Positions 17,883-28,005 are shown, counted from the stretch's first letter. The stretch: DNA of 31,319 bases from Batkoa obscura (GCA_030770535.1 JASVEC010000206.1:1-31319), one strand, 5' to 3'. Notes: generated by a model from the sequence alone, not told the origin. Made by a program: numbers and translations.

Positions 17883-20365
17883 ATGGATCCAAGGAAACCC
17901 CATAATCTACACTATAATGCCTATGAAGGTAGTAGTAGCACACAAAATATACAGAGTTATCAATTACAGCGTCCTAGAAATAGTATAGTTCAAGGGCCTC
18001 AAGATAATTTTAGGACGGGCTATATAAGAGAAAAAAATATAGCACCTTCAACTAAGAGGGAAGTGTCGACCATCAAAAATATTGATTTACTCTATGATAT
18101 TAGAGAAAGAGATTTTTATTTCAAGATTAGGAAAAGATTTAACATCAAACCTCATATCAATAACTTTTGCAAAAGATATCTAAATATGGAAGATCCAATA
18201 CACTTTGAGCCAAAACTAAATGGTAAACTATTTTTAACCACAGTTGCTTATTTACATTATTTAGATACTTACAATGAGTTTCCACGTGATTCCAGTTACT
18301 ATAGAAACATACATAATGAAACCGCACCAAGGATAGAATACAAAGACAATTATGGGTATTCTCCAAATTACCAAAACTCCGGCCACAGTCAACACCATCA
18401 AGTGGGAAACTTCAATGACACTCCTTATGTTTATAACAAGCAACATATTCCTGCCAATGTCCCACCCAAAGACTTTGGACCGTTTAATCCACTCCCAGAG
18501 AAAAACTATAACGCACAAGGAAATAGCCTAAATGAAAGAGCTTATAATGGTAGCGATAAGTATTATTTAAAAACGAAAGATCACATTCTTCCAAATTCTG
18601 AAGTAAAGTTTGTTGAACCGCGTTACATGCCTCATCGTCCTGAGAGTATAAGCAATGCGGAACACCATCAATCAAGACAAACCATATCAAGATTTTCGGA
18701 AAGATCTATAAGCCAAGATACTGGATACGAAAATATACAACTAAATAAATCATCAGAACAAAAGGAGTTATTTTTTAAGCCCCCTGAATTAACAAAGCCA
18801 TTGACATTTAAACCTGCCAAAAAAATGATACAGTTACCTCAGCCTCAGTATTACTTGCAATCGTTTTCTGAGAGTAAAGTTAACAAACCAAATCGCTCTT
18901 CTAGTCCCAGTTGGGACAGAATTGAATCAGAACAAATACTATATCAAAAGTCAAAGCCTAATGATGCTCAGTATAATAGTAAATCTCGTCATATAATAAC
19001 GCGAAGTACCAATCCTGCTCCTTTAGCTTTAAATAGTAATGTTAGCAATGTCAACAACTCAATAGAAGTCCAAACAAATAGGAGTGTTAGTAAAGGTTCA
19101 AACTTCAAGGAAGGACTTTCTGGCAGCACCTTTTCAAAAAGTGTTAGTAAAGAAATTTCGGATAATGAAACCAGTGCTGAATCTAAAACATCACCAGCTG
19201 TAATAAATAAGCCGAAAGATTTGAAAGTCAGAAAAACAGGCAGCGAAAGTAACAGTGAAAAAAATAACGAAGTAAACGATAATGGTAGACTGACTAATAA
19301 GAACAAAAAATATAAAATGTCGCCAAACGAGGAAACTGATAAGAGAAGTAATTAATTTTTAATTGAAATATATTTATATGATTTTAAACCGCTTTAGATA
19401 TTGAATCTGATGATTCTAAAGATGTAATTAAACAAACTAAAAATAGTGAAATTAAAGATGATTCCTTAAAAGATAGATATATTTCAATCAATTCAGCGGG
19501 GTTTGATATTGAAACAATGATTAAGAAATTTGAGGAGAGAGGTGTTCCATTGAACTTATATCGTGATACTAACGACCAAGTAATTGATTGGAGCAGACTA
19601 ACTGTGCCCGAGAATGTATGGTTTGAAGCCTATGGTGAGTTCACTTGCCTTATGCTTAGTAAACATCCAAAGTTAAAAAATAAGCCACTAGTTACATTTA
19701 GTGCGATTATTCAATTAAAATGCAGGGAACACGGTATACACATAACTTTTTCGGAACTAGCTAGTTTAGTCAAATCTAGCCGTAGTGAAATAGGAACCGC
19801 ATATAAAGTAATTTCATCACTTTCTGATTTTAAAAAACCAGCAATGGTCATTTGTAATGAAGAAGAATCTTGTCTTCGTTGGTGCTCAGCATTAAATCTT
19901 CCGGCTCCAATTACTCAAGCTGTAGTTGAATTATATGCTGATGCTAAGAGGCTATCTATCGCACCTGCACGATCTGTAAATAGTATGGGAGCTGCATGTA
20001 TTTGGTTTGTAATCAGCTCTTATAATAAGGCCATTAGTAAATATTCAATAAAGTTTGATAAGCCCAGATTACCTATTATTGATATCACAATTGCTTCAAT
20101 CTCTGATGTGACTGGAATGGTATCTTTCACTGTACAATCTGGTGCACGTTTATTAAATCCAGTTAAAGATGAAGTTTTAAGTAATGAGAAACTTTATAAA
20201 ATTATGGATGAAATGGGGTTGCTTTATAAACCTGAAGATTTGCCTGATTTCGGGGAGTCGGAACATTTAAAGGTTCCCGAAGATTCAAAAGTTGGTTCTA
20301 GTCAAACCAGCTCTCCTAAGTCTGAAAGTCAATTAAATCCTCCTATTTTACCTTCTGAACACTAA
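17883..20365 (+). CDS. TFIIB-like protein with C-terminal cyclin folds (2 exons)
   Basis: Exons 17883-19347 and 19398-20365 join to 810 residues. The C-terminal third has two TFIIB-type cyclin repeats. The first (about 560-632) has FSAIIQLKCREHGIHITFSE and SSRSEIGTAYKVI, matching TFIIB's ACRQ..PRTFKEI...KKEIGR.fK.I pattern. The second (about 645-742) has CLRWCSALNLP, APARSVNSMGAACIWFVI and VSFTVQSGARLL. Residues about 74-131 (FKIRKRFNIKPHINNFCKRYL, then LNGKLFLTTVAYLHYL, here quoted in parts) may be a further, divergent cyclin-like segment. Residues about 135-510 are Asn/Ser/Pro-rich and look disordered. No zinc ribbon (paired Cys) is visible at the N-terminus, unlike true TFIIB or Brf1. Likely a lineage-specific TFIIB paralogue in transcription initiation; the precise role is open. 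The ATG at 17883 follows a pyrimidine-rich leader. Confidence 0.75.
19348..19397 (+). other. TFIIB-like intron (50 bp)
   Basis: GTAATT donor, GCTTTAG acceptor, phase 1. It joins KRSN-type coding (Asn codon split) to IESDDSKDV. Confidence 0.82.
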
Positions 20366-20378
20366 ATCTGATATATCG

Positions 20379-20410
20379 AAATACGTCATTGGAAAAGAGA
20401 CGTATTTTTT
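20379..20410 (+). other. 9-bp perfect hairpin plus T-run after the TFIIB-like stop
   Basis: AAATACGTC (20379-20387) pairs with GACGTATTT (20399-20407) across an 11-nt loop, followed by T's, 14 bp after the stop codon. It resembles a bacterial terminator but the host is eukaryotic; it may be a 3'UTR structure or chance. Confidence 0.4.
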
Positions 20411-20820
20411 ATCAGTTGATACTTCATATAGTTTTTATATTTAAATCTTACTATTGACTGTTGGTTTATTTTATAACTTTTATATATTAATAAAATACAT
20501 GCTATTAACTATTTCGACTGATTTATTTTTACTAAACTTTACATCAAACAGTATTTTAGTCAAAAGTAGGTTTTATTAGTGTTTATTTCTATGATATAAT
20601 AACCAGAGTTTTAGATAATTATAAAGATATAGATGATAAAATTAAATTTTACAAGTATACTAGAAACACTAGTTTAAGATAATATAAATAATAATTACAA
20701 CTATTCGTCATTTTAGTGCTAAATATGATTTAAATTTTAAAACGTTTTATCACTAAAAAGATTACAATTGAAATTATTATATCATTATAAAATCAATTCT
20801 TTGAAAATAATTACTTGAGC
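20411..20820. other. gene-free AT-rich stretch
   Basis: Nothing recognised. Confidence 0.5.
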
Positions 20821-20937
20821 TAAAAATAAAAATAAAAATAAGAATAAAAAATAAAAAATAAAAAATAAAAAATAAAAAATAAAAAATAAAAAATAAAAAA
20901 TAAAAAATAAAAAATAAAAACAAAAACAAAAAATAAA
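20821..20937. repeat. A-rich (TAAAAAA)n minisatellite
   Basis: About 115 bp of near-tandem TAAAAA/TAAAAAA units on the plus strand. A minus-strand Phe-rich open frame over it is a by-product. Confidence 0.9.
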
Positions 20938-21064
20938 ATTGATATAACCTGTTACATAATAATATTGTGGTAATTATGCACTTGTAACTAATAAATATCA
21001 CATATTAACCATCTCTGATTTAAACCATGACATAAAATACGATTAGCTAATATGATGTAAGATA

Positions 21065-21164
21065 TGGGGATGTCTTTTTTGACTTCATTATTTCTTCCAT
21101 TTTTTAAACGCTGTTTAAGCGGAAAATTTGTTAGTAAAACTCTTAAACATAAAATATATCCCCA
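21065..21164 (-). mobile_element. MITE family M, copy 15 (R)
   Basis: Begins TGGGGATGTCTTTTTTG and ends ATATCCCCA, flanked by TA (21063-21064, 21165-21166). Confidence 0.92.
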
Positions 21165-21215
21165 TATTTAAATCAAAGCTAGAAATTTAAGAATATTAAA
21201 TATTAAATTAAAATA

Positions 21216-21316
21216 AGGGAGTGTTTTTTTTGGCTTCATTACTTTTTCCATCTTTTAAGCATCATTTGAGTGGAAAAATTATTAGTAAAATTCTTAAACA
21301 CAAAAATACATCCCCA
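21216..21316 (-). mobile_element. MITE family M, copy 16 (R)
   Basis: Begins AGGGAGTGTTTTTTTT and ends ACATCCCCA, flanked by TA (21214-21215, 21317-21318). Only two substitutions separate it from copy 7 at 8817-8917. It lies 51 bp from copy 15 in the same orientation. Confidence 0.92.
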
Positions 21317-21318
21317 TA

Positions 21319-21750
21319 AAATGTTTAACTATTATTTATTTCATAACTAAATATAATCTTTAGGTAGTTAAATACTCAATTATAAGGCTAAAAGTGGAAT
21401 TAAATAAACTTTACTTAAATTGTATTATTCAAATAAACATAACGCTATTGCATAGTTTGATAAACTATATAACATCAAATCAAATACTACACAACTTAGT
21501 AATATTTTATAAACTTACAAATGATAGTCCAAAGGAATTTTGTAAAACCTATTGCTTAAAATTTTCCTATTTATTTAAATCAAACCGTGATCTCATTTTA
21601 TAATATAAATCTCGGGTGTTTTTTCGTATTGTTAAACAATTTAAGCTAATAAATATATTTATACGAATTTGTAGTAGATTTAAATTAATTTAAAATTTAA
21701 CTCAAAGAGGACATTTTTCTCCTTTCTAACTAACTGTAGTAAACTTTATA
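21319..21750. other. gene-free AT-rich stretch
   Basis: Nothing recognised; the 69-codon open frame here starts at GTG and has no family features. Confidence 0.45.
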
Positions 21751-21844
21751 TGGGAATGTGTTTTTTTATCTAACTTTACTAATAATCTTTCCTCTCAAAT
21801 ACTACTTAAAAATATAAAAGTAATGAAATCAAAAAATATCTCCA
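21751..21844 (+). mobile_element. MITE family M, copy 17 (F)
   Basis: Begins TGGGAATGTGTTTTTTT and ends ATATCTCCA, flanked by TA (21749-21750, 21845-21846). Confidence 0.87.
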
Positions 21845-21846
21845 TA

Positions 21847-22700
21847 TGCTATGTGAGAAACTTTAAGTTTTAAAAATGGTTTAAGTGAGTAATAATAATA
21901 AAATCAAAGGCTTATGTTTGTTAATGTTCACACCTTTGGAACTCCTTTCTATTCTATTGCTTTAATAAAATATTAAAACTCATAAATTTTATATTTCATG
22001 AAGTCTATTTTAATTTCTAAACTTTATATGATACTAATATTAAGAATCTTAGTATACTATATATTTTACATGTGAGGGAAGAAATATTGCAGAGAGATGT
22101 TGAATAAATAAGCTGTGATTCGATCTATACTAAAGAAAACTAAGCCTAATGGTAATAATATCAAGATGATAGATCTTTTGTAAAAGAATCATCATGTTAT
22201 TTTTATCTAATCTTTAAGTCAACTTGTTTGTTCATTTTTTTAATATTAATATTTTATTTTTATTTCAATAGATTATCACTTGATAGTCGGATTATAAAAA
22301 TCAAGATTAATGTGTAAGCTAAGTCTATATATTATTTTTAATAGAAATACAGTCTATAAATAAATATTTAACCAAGAACAAAGTTTCTTATATAGAACAT
22401 TTAGAAAGTTCTAACTAATAGACATATGAACAGAAGCGGTATAATTTAATATTAACACCTGAATGGAGAGCTTTTGCTATTTACAAGATATTCAATATGA
22501 AGAGTCAACTGTGATAAAGTTAACTATCAATTGATTTTAGATTTGCTTTTGAGTAATTAATAAAATTGAATTGAAATTAGTACAATTTGTAATTAAATTA
22601 GCTTATTACATAATTAAAATATGCTAAAATTAGATTACCCAAGGTTAAAGTAATTAAGCTTAAATTCCTCTTAATTTTTTTAGGTTACCCAGAGATTAGT
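21847..22700. other. gene-free AT-rich stretch
   Basis: No gene or repeat recognised. Confidence 0.5.
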
Positions 22701-22703
22701 CCT

Positions 22704-23033
22704 AAAAAGCTAAGCGCAGCTTTTTGCATATTAGCTAAAGTTAGAAACATGTGTTATTTAAGGTTGGCTTTGGGCCTAAAATGGATTTGATGGTTAAAAA
22801 TAACCCGAATGGCTTTTTCCGTTATTTTCGGGTCTATCTTTTTCCAGTTGATTTTGCATAAATCATTGCGTGATTTCATTTAAAAAATAAGAAAATCGGT
22901 AATAGATATAGTTTGTTGGTTTTTTGGAACATCTGACAGGAAATAGGGTTAACTAAAATTTGACAATGTTGGTTTCTCAAACAAAACATGAACATCCTCC
23001 AATAAACTTCCAAGCAATGAAAATTGGAAGTTT
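22704..23033. other. cluster of perfect hairpins, less AT-rich
   Basis: Four inverted repeats in 330 bp: AAAAAGCT/AGCTTTTT (22704-22711, 22718-22725, 6-nt loop); AAAATAAC/GTTATTTT (22797-22804, 22821-22828), which overlaps and competes with ACCCGAA/TTCGGGT (22803-22809, 22827-22833); AAATCA/TGATTT (22860-22865, 22871-22876, 5-nt loop); AAACTTCCAA/TTGGAAGTTT (23004-23013, 23024-23033, 10-nt loop). No open frame covers them. Candidate structured RNA or foldback DNA, 1.0 to 1.4 kb upstream of the kinase gene. Confidence 0.45.
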
Positions 23034-24064
23034 CTTATTTGCTTCGTATATTGAAAATAATTTTACTATCACTAAAATAAAAGATAACATTCCTTAATTG
23101 AGGATAATATTTACATTGAATTTATAATTAATTGCGTTGCAATTTCCTGTCTTATGCATCTAGAACTTTAATCAATTTTGCATAAACTATTTCGGACTTG
23201 CAATTTTTCTATATCGGTATCGCTGTTCCGAGCCAAGGATAGGGGCAATTTCAAAAAAATCTTTAATAGATTCAATGTTTTTTTACTTTTTAAAACTTTC
23301 ATTTATCATTAAAGCTTAAATAATTTGATAAAAGATATGTTACTTCAGTTTTAATATATATATATTAAAATCAAGTTTAAGGTATAAATTTAATAGTATT
23401 TACCTTGAAATAGACTGTGATCTTACTAAATTTAATATTAATTTTGGTTGATTTAATTGGTTCCGATAAGGTTTACTCTTTTCAAGCTAAGTTTTTCCGC
23501 AGAACCTTCCTAAACTTTAAAAAACTTTGCACGGATTTCTAACAATGATTGGAGAATGAAATCATTAATTTAATTTATTTATTCTAATAGTCGGGTATAA
23601 TGAATAAAGTAAACTTTAGCTTAAACTGTGATATGTTCAATTTATTACTAATAACTAAAGTATAAATAACAATGTAAAAACATATAAATATGAGTTCAAA
23701 AATCTTTATTGTAATTTAATTTTAATTTTTAATTAGATCTACTAATATAAATCATTGATACTCTCAATTCATTCAACGGTCCAATATTTATATTCAATTG
23801 AGTAAGAAAGAGAAAATCTTCCTAATAAAGTTCACTTCTGGAAATCAATTTCTAACCACCCCAGTGATAAACTTTTATATCAAACTGAAACAAAGCATAC
23901 TTCATTAATAATCTCATTAATCAACTTTCATTTTCATTCTTTGTTATTATATTCATTGACTAACTCGAAAGAAGTCTATCATTCTTATTAATCTGTATCT
24001 GATATCATAACAATAATTCTTTATAACCTCATTCCATCCTATAACTTCTTTCAACTCTATCAAT
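23034..24064. other. upstream region of the kinase gene
   Basis: No coding sequence recognised. The last 300 bp before the ATG is pyrimidine-rich (TTCATTCTTT, CATTCCATCC, CTTTCAACTC), as in many fungal leaders. Confidence 0.45.
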
Positions 24065-25264
24065 ATGAGCTTCAAATTGTCTTTCAACAAAAGTCCACTC
24101 TTATCACCAACAACTACTAGCTTAGATGTAATTCCCCCTTCACCACTAAAGTCAAAAAACAACAATAGAGCCTCATTTCCTTCACTAGATCGTTTCAAGC
24201 TTAAAAGTTATAATTCCACTTCAACTTTTTCCACATCAGATGAATCATCAGAAGGTACGGTTTCAAGTGTACCATCACGATTTGTTTTCAACACAGTGAA
24301 TCCCAAATCAATGAAAAAGAATAAGCTTAAAGCACCACGTCTGTATCGTCCAAAGAAATATTTAAAACGTCAACCAAAAGAAGTGAGTTCTTTACCACAT
24401 CAATTACAAATTTTATTTGAAAGAGGTACTACCCCACTTTCTAATAATTACCAACTCCTTAATCGTAAATTGGGGGATGGTGCTATGGGTAGCGTTTATT
24501 TAGTTCAACGTAAAAGTGATAAAAAATTATTTGCAGCAAAGTTACATACTAAAGACTCTCCCCAGTTAACACAGGCTCAATACCTTCAACAAATAGCTGA
24601 TGAAGTGATAATAGCTTCTTCATTACATCATGATCATATTATTAGTACTTTAGATTTTGTCAGCAATGGTCCAAGGTATATGACGATTATGGAATATTGC
24701 CCAACCGATTTATTCGATCTTATCAAAACTGAAAAATTCGATACTGCCCAATTGGATACTTACTTTGTACAATTGTTACTAGGAGTTTATCATATGCATT
24801 CTCATGGTATCGCACATCGCGATCTTAAATTAGAAAATTTATGTATTGATAAACAAGGCAAATTAAAAATTATCGATTTTGGATGTGCTAATGAGTTCCG
24901 TGGCCCATTTGAACAAAACTGTAATTCAGTAGCTGGTATTTATGGTTCAGATCCTTATATTGCTCCAGAAGTTTGGAGTGGAAGGTCCTATGATCCTGAA
25001 AAAGCTGATTTATGGTCTATAGCTATCATCTATGTTGCTTTACATTTACATTCTGGTATATTTTTATGGGATAAAGCTATAAAGGACGATAAGCGTTATG
25101 AAAGATTTCCTACTCATGTTGATTCTATCTTTGAAAAGTATAAGATTCCTAGCCATGCTAGATCTATACTAAAACGCTTATTAGATCCAAATCCATATAC
25201 TCGTGCTAATATCCAAGAAGTCATGTGTCAAGAATGGATTCATCAAATCTTAATTGGAATTTAG
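24065..25264 (+). CDS. HAL/NPR-type serine/threonine protein kinase
   Basis: 399 residues, one exon. After a Ser/Thr/Lys-rich N-terminal region (1-120) comes a complete kinase domain (about 130-395): Gly loop GDGAMG (137-142), VAIK-type Lys159 in FAAK, alpha-C Glu180, HRDLKLEN (251-258) with catalytic Asp253, DFG (271-273), GSDPYIAPEVW (APE at 300-302), the DLWS motif and the closing Arg in PYTRA. The GSDPYIAPE activation segment and YDPEKADLWSIAIIY are typical of the fungal HAL4/HAL5/NPR1 group, which regulates stability of plasma-membrane ion and nutrient transporters. All catalytic residues are present, so it should be active. The substrate cannot be read from sequence. Confidence 0.9.
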   Translation: MSFKLSFNKSPLLSPTTTSLDVIPPSPLKSKNNNRASFPSLDRFKLKSYNSTSTFSTSDESSEGTVSSVPSRFVFNTVNPKSMKKNKLKAPRLYRPKKYLKRQPKEVSSLPHQLQILFERGTTPLSNNYQLLNRKLGDGAMGSVYLVQRKSDKKLFAAKLHTKDSPQLTQAQYLQQIADEVIIASSLHHDHIISTLDFVSNGPRYMTIMEYCPTDLFDLIKTEKFDTAQLDTYFVQLLLGVYHMHSHGIAHRDLKLENLCIDKQGKLKIIDFGCANEFRGPFEQNCNSVAGIYGSDPYIAPEVWSGRSYDPEKADLWSIAIIYVALHLHSGIFLWDKAIKDDKRYERFPTHVDSIFEKYKIPSHARSILKRLLDPNPYTRANIQEVMCQEWIHQILIGI

Positions 25265-25951
25265 TTTGTTATTATTATTGTACTAACCCATATTGTAATT
25301 TTATATCGTTAAAGCTCCTAATTATAACTAGCTTTATACGACTATTTATTTAAGTTCATCATATATAAATAAACATTGTTTTATAGACAATAAAAATAAT
25401 AAATTTTCTGCTTTTTTTCATAACTTTTATTAATATTACAATATTGAAAATATTTAATTACTAAACAGGTTTAAAAAAATAACTTTTTATTCAACACTCT
25501 CAGGTATGTATTTTCTAAAAAAAACCGTAAATTACCTTTTCTCCCCCTATCAACTCCTATCATTAAAAAACTTCCTTTTTGTTTTCAAGGATTGTTCCTA
25601 CAATCAATTTGCCCTTCTTTAACCCTCTTTCTAGTTTGATTAATAAACAAACAATGTAAAAATTACCCTCAAAAAAAGTGTAGTAATTAGTAATAACCAG
25701 GATTTAGCAAAAATTAATTAGTAATAATAAAAACTAATTACAGAATGTGGAGTTCTATTCTTAAGTAGTACTTCAAGTTGTGTCTTTGTTTTAACATTTT
25801 ATAAGTTTATGCCATAAAATTTATTTTTTAGTCTAAAAATAAATTAAAAAACTAACTTCATTTAACAAATGCAATGATTACAAATCTTCTATGACCTTTA
25901 TAGCTGCTCATTTTAGAATAAAATTAGGTCAAATTCAGTTAAATATAAAGC
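25265..25951. other. gene-free AT-rich stretch
   Basis: Downstream of the kinase; nothing recognised. Confidence 0.5.
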
Positions 25952-26039
25952 TAGGGTGTTTTTTTTGACTTTACTTTTTCCATTTTTTAAGTGCTATTAA
26001 GTGAAAAAATTGTAAATTTTTGAAAAAAATATATTACTA
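25952..26039 (-). mobile_element. MITE family M, copy 18 (R), decayed
   Basis: Begins TAGGGTGTTTTTTTTG; the right end has decayed to ATTACTA. It abuts copy 19 and shares the TA at 26040-26041 with it. Confidence 0.75.
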
Positions 26040-26041
26040 TA

Positions 26042-26140
26042 TGGGAATGTATTTTTTTTGTTTAAGAATTTTACTAACAAACTTTCCACTTAAATAATCC
26101 CTAAAAATGGAAAAAGTAGTGGAGTCAAAAAAAATCCTCA
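26042..26140 (+). mobile_element. MITE family M, copy 19 (F)
   Basis: Begins TGGGAATGTATTTTTTTTG and ends AAATCCTCA. TA on the left (26040-26041), TC on the right. Inserted directly at the target TA of copy 18, in opposite orientation. Confidence 0.85.
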
Positions 26141-26468
26141 TCTCGTAATTTTTTCCACTTCCCTGTCGATTGAACAATAAGAGGTGAACAATAATTAGTA
26201 TTATATGCTGCTACCTACAAAGATTCGATCGGGTTTACTTTGAGATATATTTAGAAACTTTTACTTGCTTTCTCATTCTTTTCTATTAGCAATATTAATC
26301 TTTCCAGACTATTATACCCATGGATAATCTATAATTTCATAAATGTCAGTTTTGGGTTGCTAAACCAAAACTTAAGAATAATATTTCTATATAAGGAAAT
26401 TTTCAAGAATAGTATAAAAATAAATTCGAAATCACAAAAATAATATTAAATTCAATTCATTTTAAACA
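26141..26468. other. upstream region of the NmrA-like gene
   Basis: No gene or clear promoter element recognised. Confidence 0.45.
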
Positions 26469-27423
26469 ATGTCAACTTCAACAATTCCAAAAGAATACCA
26501 AAGGGTCGTAATTGCTGGAGGAACTGGTGCAATAGGTCGTAGCATCACCGAGGAGCTTTTAAAAAATAAAGACATTAGAGTAAAAATCTTAACTCGAGCC
26601 TCAAGCGGAGAAGATACCAAGAAAGAGCTAAAAGAAAAATATGTCCAAGCTGGTGGAGAGCTCGTAGAGATCGATTATAACTCTCAAAAAAGCCTCATGA
26701 AGGCGTTAGAGGGGACTGACGTAGTAATATCAGCATTAAATACTCCAGATTTTGCAGTGGTAAATAACAATTTGATTGATGCTTCTGTCAAATCAAAGGT
26801 AAAGCTCTTTATCCCATCCGAATTTGGGGGCGATATAGAAGGGTAAATTTAAATTAATACACATAACGCAAATGATTAATTTAAATTATTTTAGAGTTGA
26901 AAACCCATTCATCTTCCCAAAACAGGCCGTTAGAAAGCACCTTGAAAGCTCTGGGCTTGACTATATCTATTACAATAATGGATTTTTTATTGAGCATTTG
27001 TTAGTAGATTTGTTTGGTATAGATATACGCAGCCATGAAGCTAGAATTATTGGCACTGGGGACACGAAGCTTACTGTTACTAGTATAAATGACGTTGGTA
27101 GGTTTGTTGCCCAAACATATTTCTTGCCTGAAACTAGAAATCAGTTTGTTGATATTATTGGGGAGAATACTACCATAAATAAGATACTTAAAAATATTTC
27201 TGAGATTAGTGGTAAACCATTTAAGGTTGAAAAAATCCCAATTGAAGAAGCCAATAAAGTGATCAATGATAAAAATACTGATTTCTTTGCAGTAATTTCT
27301 TATTTGTTTGGAAGAGATATTGAGAACGGTGGTGAGTACCTCAAAGGGAATTCAAATCATATTTTACCAAATTTTAAGTTTTTGTCAGTCAAGGAGTACG
27401 TTAAACAAGCCTTTTTTAGTTAA
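26469..27423 (+). CDS. NmrA-like / isoflavone-reductase-like NAD(P)-binding protein (2 exons)
   Basis: Exons 26469-26842 and 26895-27423 join to 300 residues, the usual length of the family. The N-terminus has the Rossmann beta strand and dinucleotide loop VVIAGGTGAIG (GGTGAIG at 17-23). A TRASSG stretch after the second strand is where NADP(H) specificity is normally read. GTDVVISAL and LFIPSEFGGD follow; IPSEFG is characteristic of isoflavone reductase and phenylcoumaran benzylic ether reductase relatives. The C-terminal substrate domain has GTGDTKLTVTSINDVGRFVA. In fungi such proteins are either redox enzymes for small aromatic compounds or NmrA-type redox sensors. The substrate is unknown. 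The product is presumably cytosolic; no signal peptide. Confidence 0.88.
26843..26894 (+). other. NmrA-like intron (52 bp)
   Basis: GTAAAT donor and ATTTTAG acceptor. Splicing joins GGDIEG to VENPFIFPKQ in frame. Confidence 0.85.
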
Positions 27424-27587
27424 ACGATGGCTAACTGCAAATAAAACTTCAAGGTTTAATGATATTTTTGTCTTTTGCTATCATAAAAAATAATATAACT
27501 TTTTAATCACAAATTTTAACATGGGAACGCTTATTTTGTTTTGCTATTCTTACCATTTTTTATTCAGTGCAAAATTAAGAAGTATTA

Positions 27588-27665
27588 GATATGTCTTTTT
27601 GGCTTCATTGTTTTATCTACTTTTTTAAGTGTCATTGAGTGGAAAATACAGTAAAATTCATATAA
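27588..27665 (-). mobile_element. MITE family M, copy 20 (R), decayed
   Basis: Contains TGTCTTTTTGGCTTCATTG and GTCATTGAGTGGAAAA blocks of the family; both termini eroded. Confidence 0.65.
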
Positions 27666-27725
27666 ATATGTCTGTTAACAAAAACACTGAATCAAAAAAT
27701 ATACGACCATATGGGATTGTCCAAA

Positions 27726-27826
27726 TGGGGGTGTTTTTTTTGACTTCATTATTTTTTCCATTTTTTAAGCGATATTTAAGTGGAAAATTTGTTAGTAAAA
27801 TTCTTAAACATAAAAATACATCCCCA
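27726..27826 (-). mobile_element. MITE family M, copy 21 (R), inside the left TIR of transposon T
   Basis: Begins TGGGGGTGTTTTTTTTG and ends ACATCCCCA, with AA on both sides (27724-27725, 27827-27828). The opposite TIR of the same transposon supplies the empty site: joined flanks GTCCAAATTG versus GTCTGAATTG. Confidence 0.93.
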
Positions 27827-28005
27827 AATTGCTTTTAGAATTTAGAAATTAATCAAAATTTTAAATTTTTAAATTTGTGTCTTCAATGTGATGGTTAAAT
27901 CTAAAAAGTCCAAAATTAAATATCTTTATTTAACTTATTTTAATTGTTTCCTTTTCTTAAATACTTAATTTTTCTAACTATATGCTTTATTTTATTTCTG
28001 TTAAA

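Noticed and set aside
18157-18690. Three minus-strand open frames within the TFIIB-like exon
   Set aside because: Shadow frames of a long real exon; no family signatures.
8041-20937. CRISPR-like or satellite arrays
   Set aside because: The tandem runs are simple microsatellites without spacers; the dispersed repeats are TIR elements with target duplications, not a clustered array.
20777-21001. Phe/Ile-rich minus-strand open frame
   Set aside because: Produced by the A-rich minisatellite.
21394-21603. 69-codon open frame
   Set aside because: Begins with GTG, has no family features, and lies in AT-rich intergenic DNA.
27308-27493. 61-codon open frame overlapping the end of the NmrA-like gene
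   Set aside because: Out-of-frame shadow of exon 2.
27629-27838. 69-codon open frame ahead of the transposase
   Set aside because: Consists of decayed MITE copy 20, the transposon's left end and MITE copy 21.
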